A DNA stretch of 64,000 bases from an uncultured Bacteriovoracaceae bacterium. Its GTDB lineage: Bacteria; Bdellovibrionota; Bacteriovoracia; Bacteriovoracales; Bacteriovoracaceae. Each line of letters begins with the position of its first letter. The first letter of the stretch is position 1. The position numbers were made by a program, and so were the translations under genes. The stretch spans positions 60,224 through 124,223 of the forward strand of contig CAKZUQ010000016.1 of assembly GCA_937923325.1 (NCBI GenBank), written 5' to 3'. This document shows positions 33,688 to 42,483 of this stretch, piece by piece. Under the pieces are notes generated by a model, which saw nothing but the letters and a program-made list of their open reading frames with translations, was not told the DNA's origin and made no database searches.

Positions 33688-34585
33688 AGCTTTTTTTTGC
33701 TTCTTTTTCTCCTTTTGTTTTAATGCCTATTCGGGTAGTTGTTGTGGTGGTGGTGCGAGTACAGTTAATTTTATTACTGGTGATGCTCATTCTGTACTAA
33801 GAACTATTTATAGTAATCGAACTATCCTTGCTGATGTCAATGAGAACTTTGATACCGTAAACCGTGAGGACGATGAGCTTGAAAGTATTGAAACTTTAAT
33901 GTTGTCAGCAAACCTTAAAGTTACTCAAAGGCTGCAATTAGGTGTTACTTTGCCAATCATAACAAAGAGTAGAGAAATTAATAACGATTTCAAAAAAAAT
34001 ACTGGAGTTGGTGATATAGCTTTGAACTTAGCATATGAAGCTTATCCTGAGTATACACGCAAGCAATTTATTACTCAGATTTTTGTCTTTGGTTCGTTAA
34101 CGTTTCCAACAGCGCCCTCGTTATTTGATTCTCAAAGAGCCGATCTATTAGATACTAGAGGACAAGGTCACTACTTAGTGAATGTTGGTAGTTTTTTCAA
34201 GAAAGTTATTAGCAGTAATGAGTTAATTCTAAATACTGCTCTTACTTATAGACTAGGGCTAAGCTTTGAAGCATCTGAGTATAGCTCTGAAGTTTCAACT
34301 AAGAGTTCATTAGATTCGAAAGTCTCAATCACGCACATTTATAATTTTTCTAATTTATTTAGTTCTTTGCTATCTTTAGAGAGAAGCTTTATTCATACCC
34401 AAGCAGTATCTGTATTTTCAAGTAAAGAGCAATCTTTGACCCTTAATCAGCTTACAATAGGTGTTAATTTGAGCTTTGATTCTTTTGATATTGGTATTAG
34501 TTATATTGATGATTTGCTTCTTGGACAAAATCAGGGGACAGTCTTAGGTAAGACTGGAACCGTGAGTTTTATCAAAAGGCTATAG
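33668..34585 (+). CDS. Outer-membrane barrel-type protein with CCGGG start
   Basis: I place the start at TTG 33668, 6 bases after AAGGA, giving a signal peptide (MLKLVSKAFFCFFFSFCFNAYS) followed by GSCCGGGAS. The open frame back to 33566 overlaps the previous gene and lacks a site. The mature part has amphipathic beta strands in the style of transporter-type barrels (LQLGVTLPIITKS, FITQIFVFGSLTFPTAP, LTLNQLTIGVNLSFDSF, then DIGISYID). No precise family. The two adjacent Cys at the mature N-terminus could bind metal or form a disulfide. Confidence 0.6.
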   Translation: MLKLVSKAFFCFFFSFCFNAYSGSCCGGGASTVNFITGDAHSVLRTIYSNRTILADVNENFDTVNREDDELESIETLMLSANLKVTQRLQLGVTLPIITKSREINNDFKKNTGVGDIALNLAYEAYPEYTRKQFITQIFVFGSLTFPTAPSLFDSQRADLLDTRGQGHYLVNVGSFFKKVISSNELILNTALTYRLGLSFEASEYSSEVSTKSSLDSKVSITHIYNFSNLFSSLLSLERSFIHTQAVSVFSSKEQSLTLNQLTIGVNLSFDSFDIGISYIDDLLLGQNQGTVLGKTGTVSFIKRL

Positions 34586-35743
34586 ATGATAACAAATCTG
34601 GATTGGTTGATTAAATTGAGATGGTTTGCTCTGAGCTTGCAGTCAGTTGCAGTTCCATTGGCGTTGAAATTTACTTATTTGGCCGATGAGGACTTTGTTT
34701 CTGTTGTCCTTCTTGTATCTTGTGTCTTTTTATTTAATCTATTATGCCAGTTTCGCATTTTAAAACCTAGTGCTTTTTTTCATTTATGTTTTGATCTTTT
34801 TGTATTTTGTGGGTTGATCTATTTTTGTGGTAAAATTGAAAATCCGTTTTGGGACTTTTTTTATTTTCATATTATGATGGGTGCCTTTATCCTACCTAAA
34901 AAACAAGACTTTTTTTACTTACCACTACTTTTTGGTTCTATGGTTTTCATTTCTTGGGCTTCAATTACACCCTATACATCTATAATTTTTAACTTTGTTC
35001 CTCAACTTGTTATCGCTATTGGTATGTGGATCTCAATGCGTAGCCTGGCCTTAATATTTTTCTTTCAAGAAAAAGAAATATCTCTTTTACATTCTAAAAA
35101 GGCCCTATTTGAAAAGCATAAACAGCTATCATTACTCGTTTCAGGTATCGTACATGAACTTGGCACTCCATTGAATACAGTTAGATTAAAAATCGATAAA
35201 GCAAAGAGCGCCATTCTTGAAAAAAGAGATATCGAAATTTTAGAGCAAAGTGTTGATAAGCTTGAAAGAACAACTCATCAACTTAATAATACTCAAGTTG
35301 CATTGGATCAGGCTCATATTGAAAAGATTAACTTGTCGCAATTGGTTTCTTTGACTGTTTCGATCTTAGAAAAAGATTTCTCGGTGAAAATTACTTCAAA
35401 CATAGCTAGTAATATCTATTTAACTACAAATACTCTGGCCATTCAGCTTTTTTTATCAAATTGTGTTCAAAACTGTGTAGATGAAAAAATCAATGAAATA
35501 TATGTTGATCTTAGTAAAACTGATAACTCTGTTTGTCTAAAAGTTTTCGACCATGGAGATGGTTTTTCCTCTTACATTTTGGAAAACTTTAAGGCACCTT
35601 ATAATACATCTAAAGGCCAAGGGCGAGGTCTTGGTCTTTATAATCTTAATCTCGCTTTGGAGGCACTTGGTGGGCAGATATCTATTTATAACGACCAAGG
35701 TGCAGTTGTTGCGCTCCACTTTAACAAGGTAGTAGATGATTAA
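34586..35743 (+). CDS. RegB/PrrB-type redox sensor histidine kinase
   Basis: 385 residues. Six membrane helices, with GKIENPF (residues 82-88) where RegB has the quinone-sensing G-G-x-x-N-P-F. The H-box IVHELGTPLNTVRLKI (His190) is the RegB signature H-E-L-G-T-P-L, not the usual H-E-x-R-T-P-L. The ATPase has N-C-V-Q-N-C-V-D-E (N-box), DHGDGF and GRGLGLYNLN. I see no redox Cys at the RegB Cys265 position. It senses respiratory redox state and phosphorylates the next gene product. Overlap of 8 bases with the regulator. Confidence 0.82.
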   Translation: MITNLDWLIKLRWFALSLQSVAVPLALKFTYLADEDFVSVVLLVSCVFLFNLLCQFRILKPSAFFHLCFDLFVFCGLIYFCGKIENPFWDFFYFHIMMGAFILPKKQDFFYLPLLFGSMVFISWASITPYTSIIFNFVPQLVIAIGMWISMRSLALIFFFQEKEISLLHSKKALFEKHKQLSLLVSGIVHELGTPLNTVRLKIDKAKSAILEKRDIEILEQSVDKLERTTHQLNNTQVALDQAHIEKINLSQLVSLTVSILEKDFSVKITSNIASNIYLTTNTLAIQLFLSNCVQNCVDEKINEIYVDLSKTDNSVCLKVFDHGDGFSSYILENFKAPYNTSKGQGRGLGLYNLNLALEALGGQISIYNDQGAVVALHFNKVVDD

Positions 35744-36254
35744 GAAACATATATTAATTATTGATGATGAAGAGCTTTTCGCAGAAAGCTTGACCTGTGA
35801 ACTCAATTCATCTGATGAATTCAGGGCTTTTTTTATTACTGACCATCACATTGAAGATGTTGATCATCATATTGATTATATATTCTTGGATTTACGATTA
35901 AAGAACTTTTCGGGTTTAAATTTAATTGAGTCTTGCTTAAGTTGTTTTCCTGGTGTCGAAGTTTTTCTAATGACTGGCTTTGGCACTATCTCTACAGCTG
36001 TAGAAGCAATGAAGCTTGGTGCAGCTGATTATGTTACTAAGCCTATTACTTTGAAAAAGGTTAGAGATGTTGTTAATCATCAAGTTGAATTGCAAATTAA
36101 CGATGAAGAGCTTAGTCTAGATAGGGTAGAGAGAGAGTACATTGAACATATCTTAACTAAAGAGAAAGGTAATATATCTAACGCTGCTAAAAAGTTAGGA
36201 ATACACAGGCAAAGTCTTCAGCGTAAACTTAAAAAATGGGTTCCTTTTAAATAA
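35736..36254 (+). CDS. RegA/PrrA-type response regulator
   Basis: 172 residues: receiver with phospho-acceptor Asp52 (IFLDLRLKNFSGLNLI), MTGFGTISTAVEAMKLGAADYVTKP, and a Fis-type HTH GNISNAAKKLGIHRQSLQRKLKKW. This closely follows RegA (N-x-S-E-T-A-R-R-L-x-M-H-R-R-T-L-Q-R). It likely controls respiratory, copper or redox genes such as those upstream. Confidence 0.85.
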   Translation: MIKKHILIIDDEELFAESLTCELNSSDEFRAFFITDHHIEDVDHHIDYIFLDLRLKNFSGLNLIESCLSCFPGVEVFLMTGFGTISTAVEAMKLGAADYVTKPITLKKVRDVVNHQVELQINDEELSLDRVEREYIEHILTKEKGNISNAAKKLGIHRQSLQRKLKKWVPFK

Positions 36255-36349
36255 TAAGTAAACGTTAACAAGTAAGTATTTTTTAGAGTAAACTAGTTGG
36301 TTTAAATATTCTTTATGGCATATAGTAGTCTTGTCTATAGGAGCATATT

Positions 36350-37090
36350 ATGAAAAAAATTATAAAGTATATTGAGTTTGAACAAAAAAAGTTATCTGAG
36401 TCAGAGTTTTTAAAATGGTTGGCTGATTCTTCAATTTCACCTTCTCATCGTCTATCATTCACACCATCAATGCTTTTCTTTATTATGGGGTTTAAAGATT
36501 TACTTGAAAGTATTCACATTAAGAATCCTCAAACTCCTTTAGAGAATATTATTTCTACTCATTGTGAGGAAGATCTTCATCATTGGAAGTGGTATATAGA
36601 GGACTTAAAAACTCTTGGTTATGGCAATATAGGAAATGATTTGATGGATTTTTCATCTGATCTTTGGGGGAAGGAAAGAAAGGCTGCACGAAATCTTATA
36701 TATAAAGCATTTAATTATCATTTTCAAAAACCTTCTATAATATGTGACCTTGTTCTTATAGAAGTATTAGAAGCAACATTTGGTGTCTTTGTTGAATCAA
36801 TGAAAAAATGCGTTGAGGATTATAATGCTTATGACAAACTTCTCTATTTTGGTAAAACTCATCATGATGCAGAAGAAAGTCATGGTAATGGCAACTGGGT
36901 CGAGGGGGAGTCACTCGATGATACAATCCTAAGCCTGAAACTTTCTAGTCATGAGGAACAGTACTCTGTAAATATGGTTGAAGAGCTATTTGAGCTTTTT
37001 GAAGAGACTTTCAAGATGTGGCACAAGATTGAAAGTAATTTAACAATTACAGATAGTTTAAAGCCCTACTCATTCAATGAACTTCAGTGA
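36350..37090 (+). CDS. Heme-oxygenase-like diiron protein
   Basis: 246 residues, helical. Six potential iron ligands appear in the order of heme-oxygenase-like diiron oxidases: Glu74-x-x-His77 (HCEEDLHHW), Glu138 or Glu141 (LIEVLEATF), and His171-x3-Glu175-x2-His178 (THHDAEESHGN). In UndA-type enzymes the fifth ligand is Asp; here Glu. Belongs near the Haem_oxygenas_2 (iron-containing redox enzyme) group. Substrate unknown. Good SD (AGGAG). It follows the RegBA operon by about 95 bases. Confidence 0.65.
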   Translation: MKKIIKYIEFEQKKLSESEFLKWLADSSISPSHRLSFTPSMLFFIMGFKDLLESIHIKNPQTPLENIISTHCEEDLHHWKWYIEDLKTLGYGNIGNDLMDFSSDLWGKERKAARNLIYKAFNYHFQKPSIICDLVLIEVLEATFGVFVESMKKCVEDYNAYDKLLYFGKTHHDAEESHGNGNWVEGESLDDTILSLKLSSHEEQYSVNMVEELFELFEETFKMWHKIESNLTITDSLKPYSFNELQ

Positions 37091-37095
37091 GTTAA

Positions 37096-38475
37096 TTAAG
37101 TTGATGTTGATTGATCAGCGATCTGTATAATAACCTCTGTACCATAGTCTTTATTTGTTGATTCTTTTAGTGTGCTACTGTTGATCTCAATAGTAGCATT
37201 CATTTTTTTTAAATAGAATAAAGCTATAGACATACCTAGTCCCGAGCCCGTTTCGCCTTTTGTTCCAACTTCAGATTTTTTTACATTATTGTAAATAGCC
37301 TCTATCGATTTTTTACACATTCCATGACCGTTATCTTTAATAATTATCTTTATAAGGCTTTCATTCCCGTCAATTGTTACACTTATTGAACCTCCAGGGT
37401 CTGTAAATTTAATAGAATTTGTTATAAAGTTTGATAATATTTCATTTGTGATGATTTGCTCGTTCCCATAGAAAGAGCAATTTTCTTTTGTTTTAAGAAA
37501 ACAATTAAAATTCAATTCTTTTTGAGTAATCATATCTATATGTATTTGCTTTAAGTTATTTACTACTTCAGACAGTTTAAATTCTTTATTTTCTATATTT
37601 TGCTTTCCTTCTTCAATTGAAGACATGTTTCTGACTTGATTAAGCATAGCTTTTAGTTTTTTTATTGCAAAATCAGAACGTTCAATTCCTTTTTCCTCTA
37701 TATTATTCTGAGCTAGTTTCTTCATTACTTTTTTAAGATTTATCTCAATCACCATTAGTGGAGTTGATAAATCATGGCAAAGTACGTTTAGCAATTGAGC
37801 TTTTTCTTCTTTAACTAAATTTAATTCTTTCGTCCTACTGTTAACTTTCCTTTCAAGATCTAAAACATTTCTTCGCTCAAGGTATTTTGATATAAATATC
37901 GGAAAGAATACTGTGAAAATAAGCATAAATGCAAAGGCTATAGAGAAACCTATCGGAGCAAATTCTATATTCTTTCTCAAAAATGGGAAGTCTAGAAAAT
38001 GTACTGCGTTGATAAGCATTATTACAGCAAATATTTTTTCGAAAGGGTCTGATAATTTCCAATTTGGAATAATTTTAAATAAGCATAGATGCAATAGAGG
38101 GTAGCTAATGGCAATTGCAATTGGCATAGCAGTTAAGGTGAAACCAAGATTACAAACATGTAATATTGTTGCCAGTACCAAAGATGACGCTACAATTCTA
38201 AAGTAGAGATCATATCTGAACAAATACTTATTCAGCGAAAAATCATAAAGTTTAACTATAGATATCGAGCAGATACCATAAAAGGAAAGTGTTAAGGCCA
38301 TCATTAGATCGTTGCCGTTAAAGTGTATTTGAGCTGCAAAATTTACCAAAAGTCCAAACCATAAAAATGTAAGGTATTTGTATGAAAGTTGCTCTTTGTT
38401 AAAAAACCAAAGTAATCCTGATAATAGGCAGTTTGCAGCTTGAACAGCAATATAGATAAAGATTAGTGAGTCTAT
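37096..38475 (-). CDS. Membrane sensor histidine kinase, apparent AUA start
   Basis: N-terminal multi-helix membrane sensor (about seven helices), a coiled linker (LERKVNSRTKELNLVKEEKAQ), H-box NVLCHDLSTPLMVIEINLKK, and an ATPase with NEILSNFITNSIKF, DNGHGM and GETGSGLGMSIALFYLK. The first conventional codon is TTG 38349, cutting the first helix. Upstream the frame is open to a TAA, and ATA at 38475-38473 lies 7 bases after AAGGAG, giving (M)DSLIFIYIAVQAANCLL. No regulator gene is adjacent, so it is an orphan. Stop is 5 bases from the convergent diiron gene. Confidence 0.82.
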   Translation of the reverse strand: MDSLIFIYIAVQAANCLLSGLLWFFNKEQLSYKYLTFLWFGLLVNFAAQIHFNGNDLMMALTLSFYGICSISIVKLYDFSLNKYLFRYDLYFRIVASSLVLATILHVCNLGFTLTAMPIAIAISYPLLHLCLFKIIPNWKLSDPFEKIFAVIMLINAVHFLDFPFLRKNIEFAPIGFSIAFAFMLIFTVFFPIFISKYLERRNVLDLERKVNSRTKELNLVKEEKAQLLNVLCHDLSTPLMVIEINLKKVMKKLAQNNIEEKGIERSDFAIKKLKAMLNQVRNMSSIEEGKQNIENKEFKLSEVVNNLKQIHIDMITQKELNFNCFLKTKENCSFYGNEQIITNEILSNFITNSIKFTDPGGSISVTIDGNESLIKIIIKDNGHGMCKKSIEAIYNNVKKSEVGTKGETGSGLGMSIALFYLKKMNATIEINSSTLKESTNKDYGTEVIIQIADQSTST

Positions 38476-38768
38476 GACAGATCTCCTTTAAGTTTGTTTT
38501 AAGGTAATTTTAATAACTTTGTCGGTTTTTAGCAATTATTCCTTTAGGAATGTGGGTTTATTCATAAAAACAAGGATTTATGGTTACCGTTCCTAGGGTA
38601 ATTTCCGAAACTGTCTATGTTTATTGGCAAAGTCTTAATATTTAGTTGTTATATGTTTATTGTTTTACTTTTTTAGCTTAAATTATATAGATTTTATAAT
38701 ATCTTATTGTCGTTTGCTGATTATATTGAGATATCGAGGTTATTAATTATTATAATCTTGAGGCTTAC

Positions 38769-39164
38769 ATGAAGGACCTATTTCTACTTGTACTAACTTT
38801 TCTCTCATTTTCTGCTTTCACCAAGGTAGAAGTTCCTACTCTTTTTAAGGTTGTTGAAGCGGAAACATCTGGTGCTGGTTGCGTAAACGTGTTTAATAAA
38901 ACTGTGAAGCTTCATGAGTTATGGCTAAATGTTGGTGAAGAACTAGAGTTTCCATTGTCAACATTCGATAGAGGTTTAGATCAACATTGGTGTATAGGTG
39001 AAACCGAACACCTACCAAATGGCTTTAGGTTTGAAGTCAGAGGTATGTGTGACAAGTATGATATTACTTTTACAGAACAAAATTCTACACAATACAATCT
39101 TGATATCAATATATTAAAGTATCAAAATACTTGTAAATATAGATTAAAGCTAATTAAGCAGTAA
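38769..39164 (+). CDS. Small exported four-cysteine protein
   Basis: 131 residues with a signal peptide (MKDLFLLVLTFLSFSAFT). The mature part has four Cys (GAGCVNVF, QHWCIGE, RGMCDKY, QNTCKYR), probably two disulfides, and beta-rich sequence. No family was recognised. It lies alone after a 280-base gap without features and ends in a hairpin terminator. Confidence 0.55.
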   Translation: MKDLFLLVLTFLSFSAFTKVEVPTLFKVVEAETSGAGCVNVFNKTVKLHELWLNVGEELEFPLSTFDRGLDQHWCIGETEHLPNGFRFEVRGMCDKYDITFTEQNSTQYNLDINILKYQNTCKYRLKLIKQ

Positions 39165-39199
39165 AGAAAGATATTTCCTTCTTTATTTATCTTTCTTTA
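39162..39199. terminator. Bidirectional terminator with stem over the stop codon
   Basis: TAAAGAAAGATA (39162-39173) and TATCTTTCTTTA (39188-39199) form a 12-pair stem; the first arm starts with the stop codon of the preceding gene, and TTTTAT follows. It separates the convergent cupin-like gene. Confidence 0.7.
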
Positions 39200-39207
39200 T
39201 TTTATGC

Positions 39208-40134
39208 TTATAAAGCATTAAATAATTTTGTAGCTTCTTTTTCATCGAAAGAGTAGTTATTTAGATGAATAATTAATTTTTCTTCTTCTGCTGAATCTAA
39301 AGGAGCTTGTTGTATTTCTTTATCACAAGCTTCTTCGTATAATTTGAACCAAGTATTATTTTGTAGAGTATCCATCATTATTTCAAATAGAGTTTGTTGA
39401 TAGTTTTCACTAAGCCCCATCGTATCTACTGTTAATTGTTCAAATAAATTCATAGATTCGGATAAGTCTAGTGAACTAATAAAGCTTTTTGTGAAGGTAT
39501 TAGAATTATCGCTTGAAAAATTTGCTAAATAATCTGCAAAAAATAGCTTTTTAAATATTGATTCATGAAGCTCTCTTTTTAGTATACTTAGTCCATTATC
39601 AAAGTAATGCCATTGTGGTATTGTAAAATCTTTCACTGTTCGTATGCAAAGTGTAACTGTTGGAGAACTAAGATGTACTACTCTATGATTAAGGTCTTTG
39701 CCTGATTTTATTTCTCTAATATCTTTAGGTTTTAAAATTTCTGATTTTACTCTTTTTATCTCATTGAGGTGTATGTCATGAGTATATTTATTTTTTGTTT
39801 TAATCTCATACTCTTCGTGAAGTGACTTTCCAAAAAGTACTTTAAAGGCGCCACTAAATGCATGGCTATGTAATGAGGTATCTGCATGCATCCAAAAGTA
39901 AATGTCTATAACAAAAATACCATTGTTGTATATAGTTACTGGAGGTTGTCCAAAGTGATTGTATATATTTAATTGTTCTGGAAGCTCGTTTTCTAAAATC
40001 CATTGAGCCAATTCGTTACTAAAACTTTCTAAGTCCTGTGGACTTTCTAGTTGTTCTAGAAGTTTTCTACAGTTATCCGTTGTGAATTCATTATTCTCTA
40101 AAACCTTACCAATATTTATAATTTTATTTATCAT
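39208..40134 (-). CDS. Cupin-like metal-binding protein in the YcaO operon
   Basis: 308 residues. The N-terminal half has a beta region with DIYFWMHADTSLHSHAFSGAFKVLFGKSLHEEYEI, a cupin-type H-x-H metal site, then VHLSSPTVTLCIRTV and IPQWHYFDNGL with further His. The C-terminal 120 residues are helical. No exact family was identified. It starts 3 bases after the OsmC-YcaO stop, so the two are co-translated; it may act on the same substrate. Confidence 0.55.
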   Translation of the reverse strand: MINKIINIGKVLENNEFTTDNCRKLLEQLESPQDLESFSNELAQWILENELPEQLNIYNHFGQPPVTIYNNGIFVIDIYFWMHADTSLHSHAFSGAFKVLFGKSLHEEYEIKTKNKYTHDIHLNEIKRVKSEILKPKDIREIKSGKDLNHRVVHLSSPTVTLCIRTVKDFTIPQWHYFDNGLSILKRELHESIFKKLFFADYLANFSSDNSNTFTKSFISSLDLSESMNLFEQLTVDTMGLSENYQQTLFEIMMDTLQNNTWFKLYEEACDKEIQQAPLDSAEEEKLIIHLNNYSFDEKEATKLFNAL

Positions 40135-40137
40135 CTG

Positions 40138-42300
40138 TTATTCACTTCTTCTTACTAGAAGTTTTTTGTAACTGTCTATAAGTCTAAGGTGTTTGTTCAC
40201 ACCTTTTAAGTTCATATCTGTCTCGTAAAGACCATAAAATTTAGTTTTTGCACTTAGAACATTTTCCGTTACTTGAAAAAGACTTTGAGAGTACATTTTA
40301 ACTAAAGCATCTCTATAATCATTGATGTTTAATTCTTCATCTAGTGCTATATCGATAATAATTTTTAGCAATTGATAAAATTGCTTTCTCTCTGGAGAGC
40401 TTTCGTTAAAACTTAAGAATAACTCCACGTATTCTCTTGCGTCCTCAGCTCTATTTAATGCCAAATAGATTTGACCTTTTAATTCACCAACAGATAGTTG
40501 GCCCCAGTTATCATTTTCGTCAAACGCCACCCCAATTAACTCTGAAATAGGCATGTGATCATCAAGTTCACTTTCTTCTAGCTTATCAACTAAATCTTCA
40601 AGTTGTTCGCTGTTAAGTGAGTGTACGCAAAGAATTTGCTCTCTAAAGTCTAAGGATATATTGTTGTTATCCCAGATGAGATCTTCAATAGGGTATATCT
40701 CCGAATAGTTTGGAATTAAAATTCTACATGCATGTGCTCCAAGATCTTCATAGTCTGCTATATAGACTTCTTTATCCATATCTTTAAGTATGGCCATAAG
40801 ATAGTCATTTTCTTCTTTTGTAGTTCCTGATAGATCCCAATCTACAAATTCATATTGCGCTTTTGAACTAAAAAATTTCCAAGATATTATACCTGTTGAA
40901 TCTATAAAATGATCTACAATGTTATTATGTTCACTTACGGCGAAGCTATTAAAGGTAGGGGGAAGTATATCCTTCATTCCCTCAAAACTTCTACCTTGCA
41001 ATAGCTCTGTAAGACTTCTTTCAAGTGCGACCTCAAATTTAGGATGTGCTCCAAATGAAGCAAAAACACCACCATTTTTAGGATTCATTAAAGTTACACA
41101 CATCACTGGAAACTTTCCCCCAAGAGATGCATCTTTCACTATTACTGGAAAACCTTTATTTTCAAGTTCTTGTATTCCTTCCATAATCTTTGGATATCTT
41201 TTGATTATCTCTTTAGGTACATTTGGTAGTGTTATTTCTTCAACAATAATTTTATTTTTTACAGCTCTTTCAAAAATCTCAGATAAACATTGAACCCTTG
41301 CTTCATACTTTGTATTGCCTGCACTCATCCCATTACTTACAAAAAGATTTCCAATTAAGCCTGCTGGTATATAAATCGTTTCTTCATCTGATTGCCTAAC
41401 ATAGGGAAGAGCACATATACCTCTTTGAGTATTACCGGAATTTGTATCTACTAAATGGTGTGGCCTTAGTTCATCTTCAATATTATAAGTGTTAATTAGA
41501 TACTCATCCATTAGTCCAGATGGTATAGATTCTTCATCTTCAATTTTAAACCACTTTTCATTCTTATAGTGAACAAAGTCTGCATCTATTAAATCTTGAC
41601 CTAAAAAGTAATCGTTATAAAAGTAATTACAACTAATTCTCTCTAAATATTCTCCTAGGGCAGAGCATAATGCTGCATCTTTCGTAGCTCCCTTACCATT
41701 TGTAAAGCACATAGGAGAGTCAGCGTCACGAATATGTACTGACCAAACATGAGGAACCTGGTTTCGCCAGGATGCTATTTCTATATTTATACTTAGGCTT
41801 GCTAAGAGTGTTGTCATGTTACTTATAGTTTCTTCTAAAGATAAATCCTTACCTATAATCATTGTCTGTGTTTTAGATTGTGTTTCGTAAGCTATTTGTA
41901 CTTTGTTTGAGTCTTTAATATGTATCTTAAAGTTTGGAGAGTTTTGAATTACTCTTTTAACAGTACATCTTTCCATAGATGCTACTATTCCATCTCGATC
42001 TTTGTTTGATATTGAATCTGGTAATTCAATTTGAATGTCAAAATCTTGTTTGTAGCGATTTTGTGGATCAACTATATTGTTTTGTATTAACTTTATATCC
42101 TGAGTTGGAATATTTCTGGCATTGCAGTAAGCTTTCACAAAGTATGCCGCACAAAGCGCTGAAGATGCTAAGAAGTAATCATATGGTCCAGGTGCCGAGC
42201 CGTCACCTTTGTATCTAATTGGCTGATCTGCAATGACAGTAAAGTCATCAAATAAGGCTTCTAATCTTAAATTTTCTAAGTAGTTTACGTTAATTTGCAT
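40138..42300 (-). CDS. OsmC-YcaO-TPR fusion protein
   Basis: About 720 residues in three parts. First, an OsmC-like peroxide-reductase fold with both reactive Cys (SSALCAAYF and SMERCTVKRV). Second, the ATP-binding YcaO domain: TKDAALCSALGEYLERISCNY, EARVQCLSEIFERA and GAHPKFEVALERSLTELLQGR. Third, a C-terminal helical region (SVGELKGQIYLALNRAEDAREYVELFL) like the TPR tail of E. coli YcaO. YcaO enzymes activate amide backbones with ATP; the E. coli protein assists RimO in S12 methylthiolation. No RiPP precursor is visible nearby. ATG 42300 is preferred; GTG 42315 is possible. Confidence 0.85.
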   Translation of the reverse strand: MQINVNYLENLRLEALFDDFTVIADQPIRYKGDGSAPGPYDYFLASSALCAAYFVKAYCNARNIPTQDIKLIQNNIVDPQNRYKQDFDIQIELPDSISNKDRDGIVASMERCTVKRVIQNSPNFKIHIKDSNKVQIAYETQSKTQTMIIGKDLSLEETISNMTTLLASLSINIEIASWRNQVPHVWSVHIRDADSPMCFTNGKGATKDAALCSALGEYLERISCNYFYNDYFLGQDLIDADFVHYKNEKWFKIEDEESIPSGLMDEYLINTYNIEDELRPHHLVDTNSGNTQRGICALPYVRQSDEETIYIPAGLIGNLFVSNGMSAGNTKYEARVQCLSEIFERAVKNKIIVEEITLPNVPKEIIKRYPKIMEGIQELENKGFPVIVKDASLGGKFPVMCVTLMNPKNGGVFASFGAHPKFEVALERSLTELLQGRSFEGMKDILPPTFNSFAVSEHNNIVDHFIDSTGIISWKFFSSKAQYEFVDWDLSGTTKEENDYLMAILKDMDKEVYIADYEDLGAHACRILIPNYSEIYPIEDLIWDNNNISLDFREQILCVHSLNSEQLEDLVDKLEESELDDHMPISELIGVAFDENDNWGQLSVGELKGQIYLALNRAEDAREYVELFLSFNESSPERKQFYQLLKIIIDIALDEELNINDYRDALVKMYSQSLFQVTENVLSAKTKFYGLYETDMNLKGVNKHLRLIDSYKKLLVRRSE

Positions 42301-42483
42301 AAGATCATGTAGCACCCTTTGTTCTCAATAGGCTTTAGAATGATTAATTTTAAGTAAAAATTTCAATTATTTTGGGACTAAAATGTCGATTTCCTTCTAT
42401 CAAAAGAAAAAGGTATGCTATAATTTTTATTTATTACATGTATTTTACATTTATAACAACTTCTGATCAATAGGTGGTTTGAA

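Noticed and set aside
40919..41293. Plus-strand ORF of 124 residues
   Set aside because: Antisense to the YcaO domain coding region, whose motifs are intact; no SD.
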